Positions 1 to 7,418 of a stretch of 8,275 nucleotides of DNA are shown piece by piece. A program made the position numbers and the translations under genes. Under the pieces are notes generated by a model that searched no databases, was not told where the DNA came from, and saw only the letters and a program-made list of their open reading frames with translations. Source of the stretch: Pseudomonas sp. (lineage in GTDB: Bacteria > Pseudomonadota > Gammaproteobacteria > Pseudomonadales > Pseudomonadaceae). The stretch covers positions 1 through 8,275 of the forward strand of contig DNMQ01000102.1 in the NCBI GenBank assembly GCA_003488145.1, written 5' to 3'. Position 1 is the first letter of the stretch; every line of letters begins with the position of its first letter.

Positions 1-839
1 ATCTGCGCGTTGCGCAGCACCAGGCTGTAGCGTGCTGCCAGCTCGGCGTCGTCATCGACGATCAGCACGCGGAACGGTTCGCCTTGCTGCCGATCGAGGC
101 AGCGCTCCAGGCTGTTCTCCAGCTGGGTGATATCCAGCGGGCGGACGAAGAAGCCCTGGGCGCCGGCACGCACCGCGGCCAGCTGGCTGGCGAAATCGGC
201 CCGGTCGTGGATGACCAGCAGCGGCAGTGGCTGCTCGAGGCCTTGCTGCAGAGCGGCGAGCGCGTCGAAATCGCTGTCCTGCTGCACGCTGACGATCAGC
301 GCGTCGGGCAGTTCATCGGCCACGGCCGCTTGCAGTGCGGCGAAGTTGGGCCACTGGCTGACCAGATAACCGAAGTTGCGCAGGGTCACCGCCATGCTGG
401 CGCCCGCGACCGGATCGGCCTTCATCAGGTAGATGCGACAGCCGGGTGCAGGCTCCTCGTGGTGCTCCGGCAGTTCCGCCGCGCCGTCGCGTTCCTGGCC
501 AGGGGTTTCGCCGGCCAACTGCAGCACCGCGCGGGCGAAGGCCTCGGCGGCGCGGCTGCCCGGCTTGGCCGAATCCAGCCAGCGGTCAGCCCGCTGCTCC
601 AGCTGCCTGGCGCGCTCCCCGAGCTTGGCGAAGCCGAAGGTGCCGGCGGCGCCGGCCAGCCGATGCAGGCGCTCGCGGATGCTCAGCATCACTAGCCGGC
701 GGCTGGCGGTGGCACGGGTCTGCTGCAGATCCTGGGCGAGCGTGGCGAGGTCGGTCAGGTCGGCCTGCAGGCGCTCGCCGAACTGCTGTTCCAGCTGCGC
801 CAGTTGCGCCTGCAGCGCCAGGCGGGTGCGATCATCCAT
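1..839 (-). CDS. HPt-REC-REC signalling protein, 3' end beyond window
   Basis: The frame stays open for 279 codons from ATG 839 to the window edge, so the C-terminus is missing. An N-terminal HPt domain (about residues 1-110) carries the phosphotransfer motif HRLAGAAGTFGF with His59. A first receiver fold (about 134-250) lacks the active-site residues: the acidic pair reads Lys140-Ala141, the acceptor position after PDALIV is Ser184, and the usual Lys is Arg233. A second receiver starts near residue 257 with RVLIVDDD and keeps its acidic pair Asp262-Asp263; its acceptor lies outside the window. Start choice: GGGAGG sits 6 bases upstream and the start overlaps RR-B by 8 bases, implying translational coupling. 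Cytoplasmic, with no membrane segment. Proteins of this layout in Pseudomonas often end in a GGDEF (diguanylate cyclase) domain; that output is inferred, not seen. It could also end at REC2 or carry another effector. It probably takes phosphate from the kinase-receiver pairs encoded upstream. Confidence 0.85.
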   Translation of the reverse strand, partial: MDDRTRLALQAQLAQLEQQFGERLQADLTDLATLAQDLQQTRATASRRLVMLSIRERLHRLAGAAGTFGFAKLGERARQLEQRADRWLDSAKPGSRAAEAFARAVLQLAGETPGQERDGAAELPEHHEEPAPGCRIYLMKADPVAGASMAVTLRNFGYLVSQWPNFAALQAAVADELPDALIVSVQQDSDFDALAALQQGLEQPLPLLVIHDRADFASQLAAVRAGAQGFFVRPLDITQLENSLERCLDRQQGEPFRVLIVDDDAELAARYSLVLRNAQ

Positions 840-1218
840 GCTCGGCCTCCCAGATCTGCCGCAACTGGGTGGCAAGTTGCAGCGGGTCGAAGGGCTTGCC
901 CAACACCTGGCGCACGCCGAGCTGACGCAACTCCTGCAGCCGTTCGGGCTGCAGATGGCCGGTGAGAAACACCACCGGCGTCTGCTGCAGGTCGACCAGA
1001 TCGGCCAGTTGGCGAACCAGCTCGATGCCGTCCATCTGCGGCAGCATCACATCGAGCAGGATCAGGTCCGGAGCGAAGGCCTGCACCTGGTCGAGCGCGG
1101 CCTGGCCGGACTGACAGCTGAGCACTTCGAAGCCGCCGAGCTTTTCCAGAGCAATGCGGGTCACCACCTGGATGGACGGTACGTCTTCGACGTGCAGGAT
1201 GCGCTTGAGCTGTCTCAT
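832..1218 (-). CDS. Receiver-only response regulator (RR-B)
   Basis: This 128-residue protein is a single CheY-like receiver domain with no output domain. Acidic pair Glu11-Asp12, phosphoacceptor Asp56 (in LILLDVMLP), Thr86 and Lys108 (in GKPFDP) are all in the canonical positions, so it should accept phosphate. It likely relays phosphate from HK2, encoded just upstream, to the HPt domain encoded just downstream, or acts by protein contact. It is 72/128 identical without gaps to RR-A, so the two are paralogs. A GTG at 1221 is also in frame. The ATG at 1218 is preferred because it gives the same length and N-terminal register as RR-A (xxLxRILHVED) and sits 8 bases from AAGGAG. The HK2 stop overlaps this start as TGATG. 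Cytoplasmic. Receiver identity is certain; the partner is inferred from gene order. Confidence 0.93.
   Translation of the reverse strand: MRQLKRILHVEDVPSIQVVTRIALEKLGGFEVLSCQSGQAALDQVQAFAPDLILLDVMLPQMDGIELVRQLADLVDLQQTPVVFLTGHLQPERLQELRQLGVRQVLGKPFDPLQLATQLRQIWEAEHG
846..851 (-). promoter_or_regulatory. RBS of the HPt-REC-REC gene
   Basis: GGGAGG on the minus strand, 6 bases before ATG 839 and inside the end of the RR-B gene. It supports the ATG at 839 over the ATG at 835, which lies in another frame and overlaps the RR-B stop as ATGA. Confidence 0.7.
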
Positions 1219-3629
1219 CACGGGCTCTCCTTGGCCTGGTCTTGTGCGGGTAGTTCGAACCAGAAGCAGGCGCCCTGGCCGGGCTCGGATTCGAAGCCGA
1301 TCTGCCCGCCCATGTGCTCGATCAGCTCCTTGGTGATCGCCAGGCCCAGCCCGGTTCCGCCTTGCTGGCGGCTGTCGGACGAGTCTGCCTGGGCGAACTT
1401 CTGGAATACCCGCGCACGAAATTCATCGGAAATTCCGGGGCCCTGGTCTCGGACGCTGACCCGAACCTTGCCGTCACTGACCCGGGCCGACAGATCGACC
1501 CGTTCTCCGGCAGGGGAAAACTTCGCTGCATTGGACAGCAGGTTGCTCAATACCTGCTGCAGGCGCATGGCATCGACCGTCACGCTCACTGCCGGGCAGG
1601 CGCCGAGGTGCAGCTGCACGCCATGCCGTTCGGCGTAGCTGCCGTTGCTGCGCAGGGCCAGCTCCAGCTGGGGTTGCAGCGCTTGTTCGAGCATGTCGAA
1701 GCGCATCTTGCCGGCGTGCAGCTTGTCCATGTCCAGCAGGTCGTCGATCAGCGCGCTCAGGCGCTGGCTGTTCTGCTGGGCGATCTCCAGCAGTTCGTGC
1801 ATCGACTCGGGCACTTCGCCCATGACGTTCGAGCAGATCAACGCCAGCGCGCCGGTGATGGACGTCAGCGGCGTGCGCAGCTCATGGCTGACGGTGGAGA
1901 TGAACTCGCGCTGCAGGCGTTCGATGCGCTTGCGTTCGGTGATGTCGTGCAGCACGACGACCGCGCCCATGCGCTGGCCATCGGAGGTGTACAGCGGGTC
2001 GGCGTTGGACAGTACGTGCCGCGGTGCGCCATTGCTCAGCAGCACCATCTCGTGGTCGATGACATGCTCGCCATTGAGGGCGCGGCGCAGCGGAATCTCT
2101 TCGGGTTCCAGCGGGGTGACGCCATCGGCGCGGTACAGCCGGTAGTGGCTGGCCCATTCGCTCGGCGACAACGGGGCGACATCGGCGCCATGCCACTGCT
2201 TGGCCTTCTCGTTGAACAGGGTCAGATTGCCCTCGGCGTCGCAGGCGATCACCGCTTCGCTCAGCGCCTCGAGCAGGCGCCGATTCATCTCCTGCTGTTT
2301 GTCCAGCTCCAGCTGTTCGGCCTTGCGCGCGGTGATATCGGTGACGAAACCATGCCAGAGCACCGAGCCATCGACCTGTTGCAGCGGCGTGGCCCGCGCC
2401 TCGACCCAGATCAGCCCCTTGCGCGGGTGCTCGACGCGGTGCTCGCTGTGCCAGGGCGTGAGTTCGTTTGCCGCCTTGCGGATGCTGATCAGCAGCGCGC
2501 TGCGGTCGGGCCCGTGGACCCGGCAGACGATCGGCGCGAAGCTGCTGGCCAGCTGTCCGGGGCTGAGCCCGTAGGTCTGCTCGACGCCTTCGCTGACGTA
2601 GGGAAAGCACGACGCCCCATCGGCGCGCCAGTGGAACTGGAAGAGCATGCCCGGCACCTGCGCGGCGATCTGCTGCAAACGTAGTTGCAGCTGCTCCTGA
2701 TAGGCCAAGTCGTAGGCGTTGATCAGGTAGCCGCGCAGGTGCTCCTGCTCGTCATGGATCGCGGTCACGCCCAGCAGCACCGGCACCTCGTTGCCGTTCT
2801 GGTGGCGCAGGCGCCATTCGGACATGTCGCGTCGCCCGCGGTGCAGCGGCGCGGTCAGCACCGAGAAATCGGCCTCGAGCGGCATCTGCAATTCGCTGGA
2901 AAGCAGCAGCGCCCGGCGCTGCAGCGCCTCCGGACGGAACAGCGCGGCGGTCAGCGGATGGCCGACCAGCGCCTGTTCGCTGTAGCCGAGCAGCCGTTCG
3001 GCGGTCGGGTTGACGCTGGTGACGACGCCGTCAGGTCGGGTCACCAGTACTGCGCTGGAGGCACTGTCGAGGATGGCCTGTTGCAGCGCCGCCTGCTCGG
3101 CGTGGCGGTGCGCCAGCAGATGCTGTTCGAACAGGCGGATCACCTGGCGTCCGAGGCGCTCCAGGGTCTCGCGCTGTTCCGCGCTGAGCCGCCGCGGCTG
3201 GCGGTCGATCACGCACAGGGTGCCGAGGTTGTAGCCATCCGGCGAGGTCAGTGGCGTGCCGGCGTAGAAGCGAATATGCGGGTCGCCGAGCACCAGCGGG
3301 TTGTTGCAAAAACGCGGGTCCTGCAGCGTATCCGGCACCTCGAAGATTTCTTCGCCGGCGATGGTGTAGGTGCAGAAGGAGATTTCCCGCGGGGTCTCGC
3401 TGACGTCGAGGCCGACGCGGCTCTTGAACCACTGACGATGATCGTCGACCAGCGAGATCAGCGCGATGGGCGTATCGCACATCTGCGCGGCCAGCGCGGT
3501 GAAGTCATCGAATGCACTGTCTTCGGGGGTGTCGAGGATTTCGTAGCGCAGTAACGCCGCCAGGCGTGACAGCTCGCGCGGCTGGACGGTGGATGGCATC
3601 GGCGTCGTGCTGTGTTGCGGTGACTCCAT
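1218..3629 (-). CDS. Soluble GAF-PAS-PAS-PAS sensor histidine kinase (HK2)
   Basis: An 803-residue cytoplasmic histidine kinase. Order: GAF (about 22-170, with the WFKSRVGLDVSETPREISFC signature), PAS1 (about 182-305), PAS2 (about 316-436, ending in LWHGFVTDIT), PAS3 (about 448-569), HisKA (about 573-640, His582 in SHELRTPLTS, followed by the E-x-x-T phosphatase-type residues), and HATPase (about 682-795, N-box Asn696/Asn700, G1 DQGPGI from Asp728, G2 GTGLGL from Gly758). All catalytic boxes are intact. No transmembrane segment is seen, so the signal is likely cytoplasmic; its ligand cannot be read. Start: an in-frame GTG at 3719 would overlap RR-A by 14 bases and has no RBS. ATG 3629 has AAGGCG 6 bases upstream, and the residues before it look unlike any domain. 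The probable partner is RR-B, whose start overlaps this stop. The catalytic core is a close paralog of HK1 (144/230 identical, gapless). Confidence 0.92.
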   Translation of the reverse strand: MESPQHSTTPMPSTVQPRELSRLAALLRYEILDTPEDSAFDDFTALAAQMCDTPIALISLVDDHRQWFKSRVGLDVSETPREISFCTYTIAGEEIFEVPDTLQDPRFCNNPLVLGDPHIRFYAGTPLTSPDGYNLGTLCVIDRQPRRLSAEQRETLERLGRQVIRLFEQHLLAHRHAEQAALQQAILDSASSAVLVTRPDGVVTSVNPTAERLLGYSEQALVGHPLTAALFRPEALQRRALLLSSELQMPLEADFSVLTAPLHRGRRDMSEWRLRHQNGNEVPVLLGVTAIHDEQEHLRGYLINAYDLAYQEQLQLRLQQIAAQVPGMLFQFHWRADGASCFPYVSEGVEQTYGLSPGQLASSFAPIVCRVHGPDRSALLISIRKAANELTPWHSEHRVEHPRKGLIWVEARATPLQQVDGSVLWHGFVTDITARKAEQLELDKQQEMNRRLLEALSEAVIACDAEGNLTLFNEKAKQWHGADVAPLSPSEWASHYRLYRADGVTPLEPEEIPLRRALNGEHVIDHEMVLLSNGAPRHVLSNADPLYTSDGQRMGAVVVLHDITERKRIERLQREFISTVSHELRTPLTSITGALALICSNVMGEVPESMHELLEIAQQNSQRLSALIDDLLDMDKLHAGKMRFDMLEQALQPQLELALRSNGSYAERHGVQLHLGACPAVSVTVDAMRLQQVLSNLLSNAAKFSPAGERVDLSARVSDGKVRVSVRDQGPGISDEFRARVFQKFAQADSSDSRQQGGTGLGLAITKELIEHMGGQIGFESEPGQGACFWFELPAQDQAKESP
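1227..1232 (-). promoter_or_regulatory. RBS of RR-B
   Basis: AAGGAG on the minus strand, inside the 3' end of the HK2 gene. It is 8 bases from ATG 1218 and 5 bases from GTG 1221, so by itself it allows either start; alignment to RR-A decides for ATG 1218. Confidence 0.65.
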
Positions 3630-3635
3630 CGTCGG

Positions 3636-3641
3636 CGCCTT
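3636..3641 (-). promoter_or_regulatory. RBS that fixes the HK2 start
   Basis: AAGGCG on the minus strand, 6 bases before ATG 3629. No comparable site precedes the longer in-frame GTG start at 3719 or the next in-frame ATG at 3599. The 76-base gap between the RR-A stop and this start shows no T-run terminator and no convincing promoter. Confidence 0.55.
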
Positions 3642-3705
3642 GCTGGTTCGGTGAGGGGCGTCCGGATCGGGTAGCGTGACACGACCGGGGCTTAAGCAGT
3701 TCTGC

Positions 3706-4092
<387 letters not shown>

Positions 4093-4138
4093 TGTGCCTC
4101 CGGGGGTCGTTTGCGTGCGCGTCCGCTTAACGGAAGCA

Positions 4139-7102
4139 TCAGGATTGATCTTGCGCCAGCGGCGCGACGGGTAATTCGCACCAGAAACAGGCGCCTTCGC
4201 CGGGCTCGGAATCGAAACCGATCCGGCCGTGCATGTGTTCGATCAGTTCCTTGCTGATGGCCAGGCCCAGGCCGGTGCCTTCCTTCTGGCGGCTGTCGGA
4301 GGAGTCGGCCTGGGAGAATTTCTGGAATATCCGTGTGTGGAATTCAGGGGCAATGCCCGGCCCCTGATCCCGTACCGAGATTCGCACCCAGTCATCGCGT
4401 CGCTCGCTGCCGAGCGTAACGGTGCCACCCTGCGGCGAGAATTTGACCGCATTGGAGATGAGATTGGCCAGTACCTGCTGCAACCGGTCGTCGTCTGCCA
4501 TCAGCTGCACGTCCGGCGCGGGCAGCAGCTCCAGCGTGACACCGTGCTTGGCGGCATAGCCCTGATTGGCGGCGATTGCCTGTTGCAGCTGCGTCGGCAG
4601 CGCATGCGCGCGCAGGTCGAGGGTCATCTTGCCGGCGACCAGCTTGTCCATGTCCAGCAGGTCGTCCACCAGGCGCCCCAGGCGCAGGCTGTTCTGGTGG
4701 GCGATGCTGATCATCTGGCGCATGTTCGGTGAAGGCTCGCCCAGCGCGCCGCCGACGATCAGGCCGAGGGCACCGGAGATCGAGGTCAGTGGCGTACGCA
4801 GCTCGTGGCTGACGATGGACACCAGCTCGCTCTTCATCCGCTCGATGCGCTTGCGCTCGGTGATGTCGCGCACCAGGCCGATGAACCGGCGCTCGCCGTG
4901 GTGGTTGATCTGCGAGACGCGCAGTTCGATGGTGAAGGTTTCGCCGGTCCGGCGCAGGGCGGTGAGTTCGCGGTTCTGCTCCAGCGCGCGGGGAATGCCG
5001 CGTCGCTCGTAGGTTTCCAGATAGCCGTCGTGGGCGGAGCGGTCCGGTTCGGGCATGAGCATCGACAGGTTGCGGCCGATGACCTCCGCGGCGCTGTAGC
5101 CGAAGATCTGTTCGGCGGCATGGTTGAAGGTTTCGATGATGCCTCGGGCGTCGATGATGATGATGGCGTCGATCACGTTGTCGATCAGCATGCTCAGGTA
5201 GCGCTCGCGCTCCTGCATCTCTTCCTTGGCCAGCGCCTGATCGGTGACGTCCCAGATGAAACCGTCGCACCAGCCGACCGGGTCGTCACGCTCGTGCAGG
5301 ACGCGGGCTTTTTCCCGCACGTAGACGGTCCGGCCTTCGGCATTGGTGAGTCGGTAGATGCCCTCGAAGGTGTCCTGCTCGGCGTGCTGCCGGGCCAGCT
5401 CGAGGTCGTCTGGGTGGATCAGGCTGGCGTAGCTGCGCACGCGGTCGCCGACGAAATCGCTGGCCGGGTAGCCGGTCAGGCGTTCGATGCCGTCGCTCAG
5501 GTAGCTCATGCGCCGGCGGCCGTCGTTGCGGCAGCGGTAGACCACGCCCGGGAGGTTGCCGACCATGGCGCGGTAACGGCTCTCGCTCTTCTGCAGCGCG
5601 CGGGTGGCTTCCATCAGTTCGGTGATCTCGGTGACGAAGCCGTGCCAGAGCACGGTGCCGTCAGGACGTCGCTCGGCGGTGGCACGTCCCTCGGCCCAGA
5701 GCAGACCGCGTTGCGGATGCTGGATGCGGAACTCCACCGAGCCGGTTGTCGACCCAGCAGCCACACGCAGCAGTGCGGCTTTCAGGCGTGGCAGATCCTG
5801 CGGGTGAACGTGCACCAGGGCCTGGGAAGCATCTTCCAGTAGCCGCTGCGGGTCGATGCCGTACAGGTCACGTGCGCCCTCGCTGGCATAGAGGAAGGCA
5901 TAACGGCCGTTGGCGAAGCGCTTGAGCTGGAACACCACGCCGGGCAGCAGGCTGGCGATCTTCTGTGCGCGGTCGAGCAGGCGCTGGCGGCGACGGCCCT
6001 GCTGTTGCTGGCTGAACTGATGCTGCAGCTGCGCGCCGATGCGCCGTTGCAGCAGCACCGCCAGGGTCAGCAGCAGCGCCTCGGCGATCAGCCAGGCCAG
6101 GCTCCATTTGATCAACAGCCGGCGCTCGGCCTGCTGATGCTCCTGCTGCATCGCGCTGATGTCGCGCCAGACCAGCGCCGCTGCCAGCAGCGGCGCCGAT
6201 GGCTGGGCCCGACGGTCGCTGTGCAGGGGAATCTGGTTGAGCATGTAGGTGCGGCCGTCGGCACTCAGCAGGCGCAAGGCCAGGCCGCTCTCCGGCTCGG
6301 GCAGCATGCTCTGCTGCGCCCAGTGCAGAATCTGTGTCGCCGAATGTTCGATCAGCAGCCAGTCGCCGTCGCTGCGCAGTTGCACGCCGCTGGGGGCTTC
6401 CACGTCTGCCGCCTGCAGTGCCTGGCGATTGACCACCAGCGCCAGCCCGGCAGCCAGCTGATCGCCCAGCTCGGGCAATTCCGGCAGCACGTTGTAGCCG
6501 ACTTCCAGGGCGCCGATGATCTCGCCGGACTCGCTGTCGGTGGCACGCAACGGAACGATGGCGCGACTGCTGGCGCCGAGCGCATTGACCTCCATGCCGT
6601 ACTGCATGCTGCCTTCGCTCATCGCGCGGCGCAGCATCGAGCGCTGCGCCGCCATTGCGTCACCGAAGCGCTCCGGTTGCTGCATGCGCAGCAGGGCGAC
6701 CCCAGCGTCGCTCCAGAAGATCTGCAACTGCAACGCGCCGTGGCGTTGCATGGCGCTCCAGGCCGGGCTCAACGCGGCGCGCAGACGCTGACGTGCCAGC
6801 TCGATACGTGCATCGTCCATGGCCTGGCCATCACGTAGCGCCGTATCGATCTGGCGTACCTGGCGCAGCACTTCGGCATTGCCGGCCAGCGCCGTGGCGA
6901 CCATGTCGGCCTGCCGCCGCTGATTGAGCTGTGCGCTCTGCAGCGCCAGGCTCTGCAGCTCGCCGTGAGTGTCGATTTCCAGGTGCCAGGCGGCATCGCG
7001 CGCGCGGTAGTCATTGAATGCCAGGCTGCCGAACAGCAGCACGAGCAGCAGGCTGCCGAGCGTGAATATCCAGTGGGGTGTGGTGATGCCGGCATGCGTC
7101 AT
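4139..7102 (-). CDS. Membrane dCache/triple-PAS sensor histidine kinase (HK1)
   Basis: A 987-residue inner-membrane histidine kinase. TM1 is about residues 11-28 and TM2 about 329-351. The roughly 300-residue periplasmic part between them resembles the double-Cache sensor family (dCache_3), with the typical PExFGD stretch at about 143-148. No HAMP domain follows TM2; a short Gln/Arg-rich linker leads to PAS1 (about 378-498, LWHGFVTEIT), PAS2 (about 506-624) and PAS3 (about 632-752). HisKA has His766 in SHELRTPLTS. The HATPase keeps N-box Asn880/Asn884, G1 from Asp912 and GTGLGL from Gly942, so kinase activity is expected. The frame is open upstream to 7342, but that extension runs through the AT-rich promoter-like region. 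ATG 7102 sits just before TM1 and is preferred, although it has no clear Shine-Dalgarno. It is the first gene of the operon, followed by RR-A. The ligand is unknown; dCache domains usually bind small extracellular molecules. Confidence 0.92.
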   Translation of the reverse strand: MTHAGITTPHWIFTLGSLLLVLLFGSLAFNDYRARDAAWHLEIDTHGELQSLALQSAQLNQRRQADMVATALAGNAEVLRQVRQIDTALRDGQAMDDARIELARQRLRAALSPAWSAMQRHGALQLQIFWSDAGVALLRMQQPERFGDAMAAQRSMLRRAMSEGSMQYGMEVNALGASSRAIVPLRATDSESGEIIGALEVGYNVLPELPELGDQLAAGLALVVNRQALQAADVEAPSGVQLRSDGDWLLIEHSATQILHWAQQSMLPEPESGLALRLLSADGRTYMLNQIPLHSDRRAQPSAPLLAAALVWRDISAMQQEHQQAERRLLIKWSLAWLIAEALLLTLAVLLQRRIGAQLQHQFSQQQQGRRRQRLLDRAQKIASLLPGVVFQLKRFANGRYAFLYASEGARDLYGIDPQRLLEDASQALVHVHPQDLPRLKAALLRVAAGSTTGSVEFRIQHPQRGLLWAEGRATAERRPDGTVLWHGFVTEITELMEATRALQKSESRYRAMVGNLPGVVYRCRNDGRRRMSYLSDGIERLTGYPASDFVGDRVRSYASLIHPDDLELARQHAEQDTFEGIYRLTNAEGRTVYVREKARVLHERDDPVGWCDGFIWDVTDQALAKEEMQERERYLSMLIDNVIDAIIIIDARGIIETFNHAAEQIFGYSAAEVIGRNLSMLMPEPDRSAHDGYLETYERRGIPRALEQNRELTALRRTGETFTIELRVSQINHHGERRFIGLVRDITERKRIERMKSELVSIVSHELRTPLTSISGALGLIVGGALGEPSPNMRQMISIAHQNSLRLGRLVDDLLDMDKLVAGKMTLDLRAHALPTQLQQAIAANQGYAAKHGVTLELLPAPDVQLMADDDRLQQVLANLISNAVKFSPQGGTVTLGSERRDDWVRISVRDQGPGIAPEFHTRIFQKFSQADSSDSRQKEGTGLGLAISKELIEHMHGRIGFDSEPGEGACFWCELPVAPLAQDQS

Positions 7103-7155
7103 CGGCGGGCCGGCCAGAGGCGCGAGGTGCTGCGCTCGATGTACGACGTTTGCAT
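7099..7155 (-). CDS. Possible 18-codon leader ORF upstream of HK1
   Basis: ATG 7155 opens a short frame, MQTSYIERSTSRLWPARR, whose TGA (7101-7099) overlaps the HK1 start as ATGA. A weak Shine-Dalgarno-like GGAAAG lies at 7170-7165, 9 bases upstream. HK1 itself has no visible RBS, so translation of this ORF could deliver ribosomes to it. It resembles no family I know, and an 18-codon frame can arise by chance. It may be only leader sequence, with HK1 starting elsewhere. Confidence 0.25.
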   Translation of the reverse strand: MQTSYIERSTSRLWPARR

Positions 7156-7187
7156 GAGCCGCAACTTTCCAAGACAAAAAAGAAACA

Positions 7188-7217
7188 ATGATAGCGCTAT
7201 GCCAGTACGGTCGGTAG
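7188..7217 (-). promoter_or_regulatory. Candidate promoter of the HK1 operon
   Basis: TATCAT at 7193-7188 on the minus strand matches five of six bases of the sigma-70 -10 consensus. The bases 16-18 nt upstream (around 7217-7210) match TTGACA poorly, so an activator may be needed if this is real. Transcription would begin near 7181, giving a leader of about 25 bases before the short ORF. The longer HK1 start at 7342 would be excluded by such a transcript. Confidence 0.35.
7191..7200. promoter_or_regulatory. 10-bp palindrome overlapping the candidate -10
   Basis: ATAGCGCTAT is a perfect palindrome and shares three bases with the candidate -10 element. A protein bound here would block that promoter. 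The symmetry does not extend further on either side, and a 10-bp palindrome can occur by chance. Confidence 0.3.
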
Positions 7218-7315
7218 CGTCTTTCGGGAATACACGTCAGCATGGCGCCACGTACCGAAGCGTAGCGATTGCAGCCGAATCTGGCTAAAAAATCACCAGC
7301 TTTTAGACGGTCGGT
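7207..7315. repeat. ACGGTCGGT direct repeat, two copies 100 bp apart
   Basis: The nine bases ACGGTCGGT occur at 7207-7215 and again at 7307-7315. The first copy lies in the -35 region of the candidate leftward promoter. The second lies 12 bases upstream of the weak rightward -10 candidate. They could be binding sites for one regulator serving both directions, but chance recurrence is plausible for nine GC-rich bases. Confidence 0.35.
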
Positions 7316-7362
7316 CGGGCCGTTTCCTAGACTCGCCGACACCTGGTGTTAGGCTGAAGGCA

Positions 7363-7393
7363 GGTGGACGCCAGCGGAGGTCGCTGGCGCACC
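7363..7393 (+). promoter_or_regulatory. Strong hairpin in the desaturase 5' leader
   Basis: Arms CGCCAGCG (7369-7376) and CGCTGGCG (7382-7389) pair perfectly around the loop GAGGT. After a two-base bulge on the left (7367-7368), GGTG (7363-7366) pairs with CACC (7390-7393), giving 12 pairs in all. It ends 7 bases before the likely Shine-Dalgarno AAGAGG (7401-7406). No T-run follows, so it is not a Rho-independent terminator. A role in mRNA stability or translation is inference. Confidence 0.5.
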
Positions 7394-7418
7394 GTTCTGC
7401 AAGAGGCACCCCGTTATT

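Larger units (their letters stand above)
7103..7418. promoter_or_regulatory. Divergent intergenic region between HK1 operon and desaturase
   Basis: These 316 bases separate two genes transcribed away from each other, so promoters for both should lie here. The stretch 7170-7200 is markedly AT-rich against the GC-rich surroundings, as is the patch near 7286-7305. For the rightward gene, TAGACT at 7328-7333 is a weak -10 candidate (4 of 6) without a good -35. A dyad, ACACC-T-GGTGT, lies at 7339-7349. The other elements are listed separately. No protein-coding gene beyond the short leader ORF is convincing, and no terminator is seen. Confidence 0.7.

Noticed and set aside
433..2684. Long plus-strand reading frames (401 aa at 433-1638, 456 aa at 1314-2684)
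   Set aside because: They lie opposite the kinase and receiver genes, have low-complexity Arg/Ser/Gln-rich or Ala/Gln-rich translations with no recognisable domain, and are expected shadows in GC-rich DNA.
4093..4138. Possible terminator between HK1 and RR-A
   Set aside because: Only a 4-bp stem (TCCG/CGGA) without a following T-run; too weak for Rho-independent termination.
5140..5175. GATGAT-type microsatellite
   Set aside because: It is coding sequence for the Asp-Ala-Ile-Ile-Ile-Ile-Asp stretch of HK1 PAS3, a normal PAS beta strand, not a contingency repeat.
4805..5842. A 345-aa plus-strand frame antisense to HK1
   Set aside because: The translation mirrors the PAS/HisKA coding sequence, has no domain and has no RBS in context; the minus-strand kinase is unambiguous.
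7103..7342. An 80-residue N-terminal extension of HK1
   Set aside because: It would run through the AT-rich promoter-like region, has no domain or signal peptide pattern, and its start has no visible RBS; the natural N-terminus is just before TM1.
7363..7393. Hairpin as a transcription terminator or attenuator
   Set aside because: No run of T follows the stem and it lies upstream of the desaturase RBS; a leader structure is the better reading.
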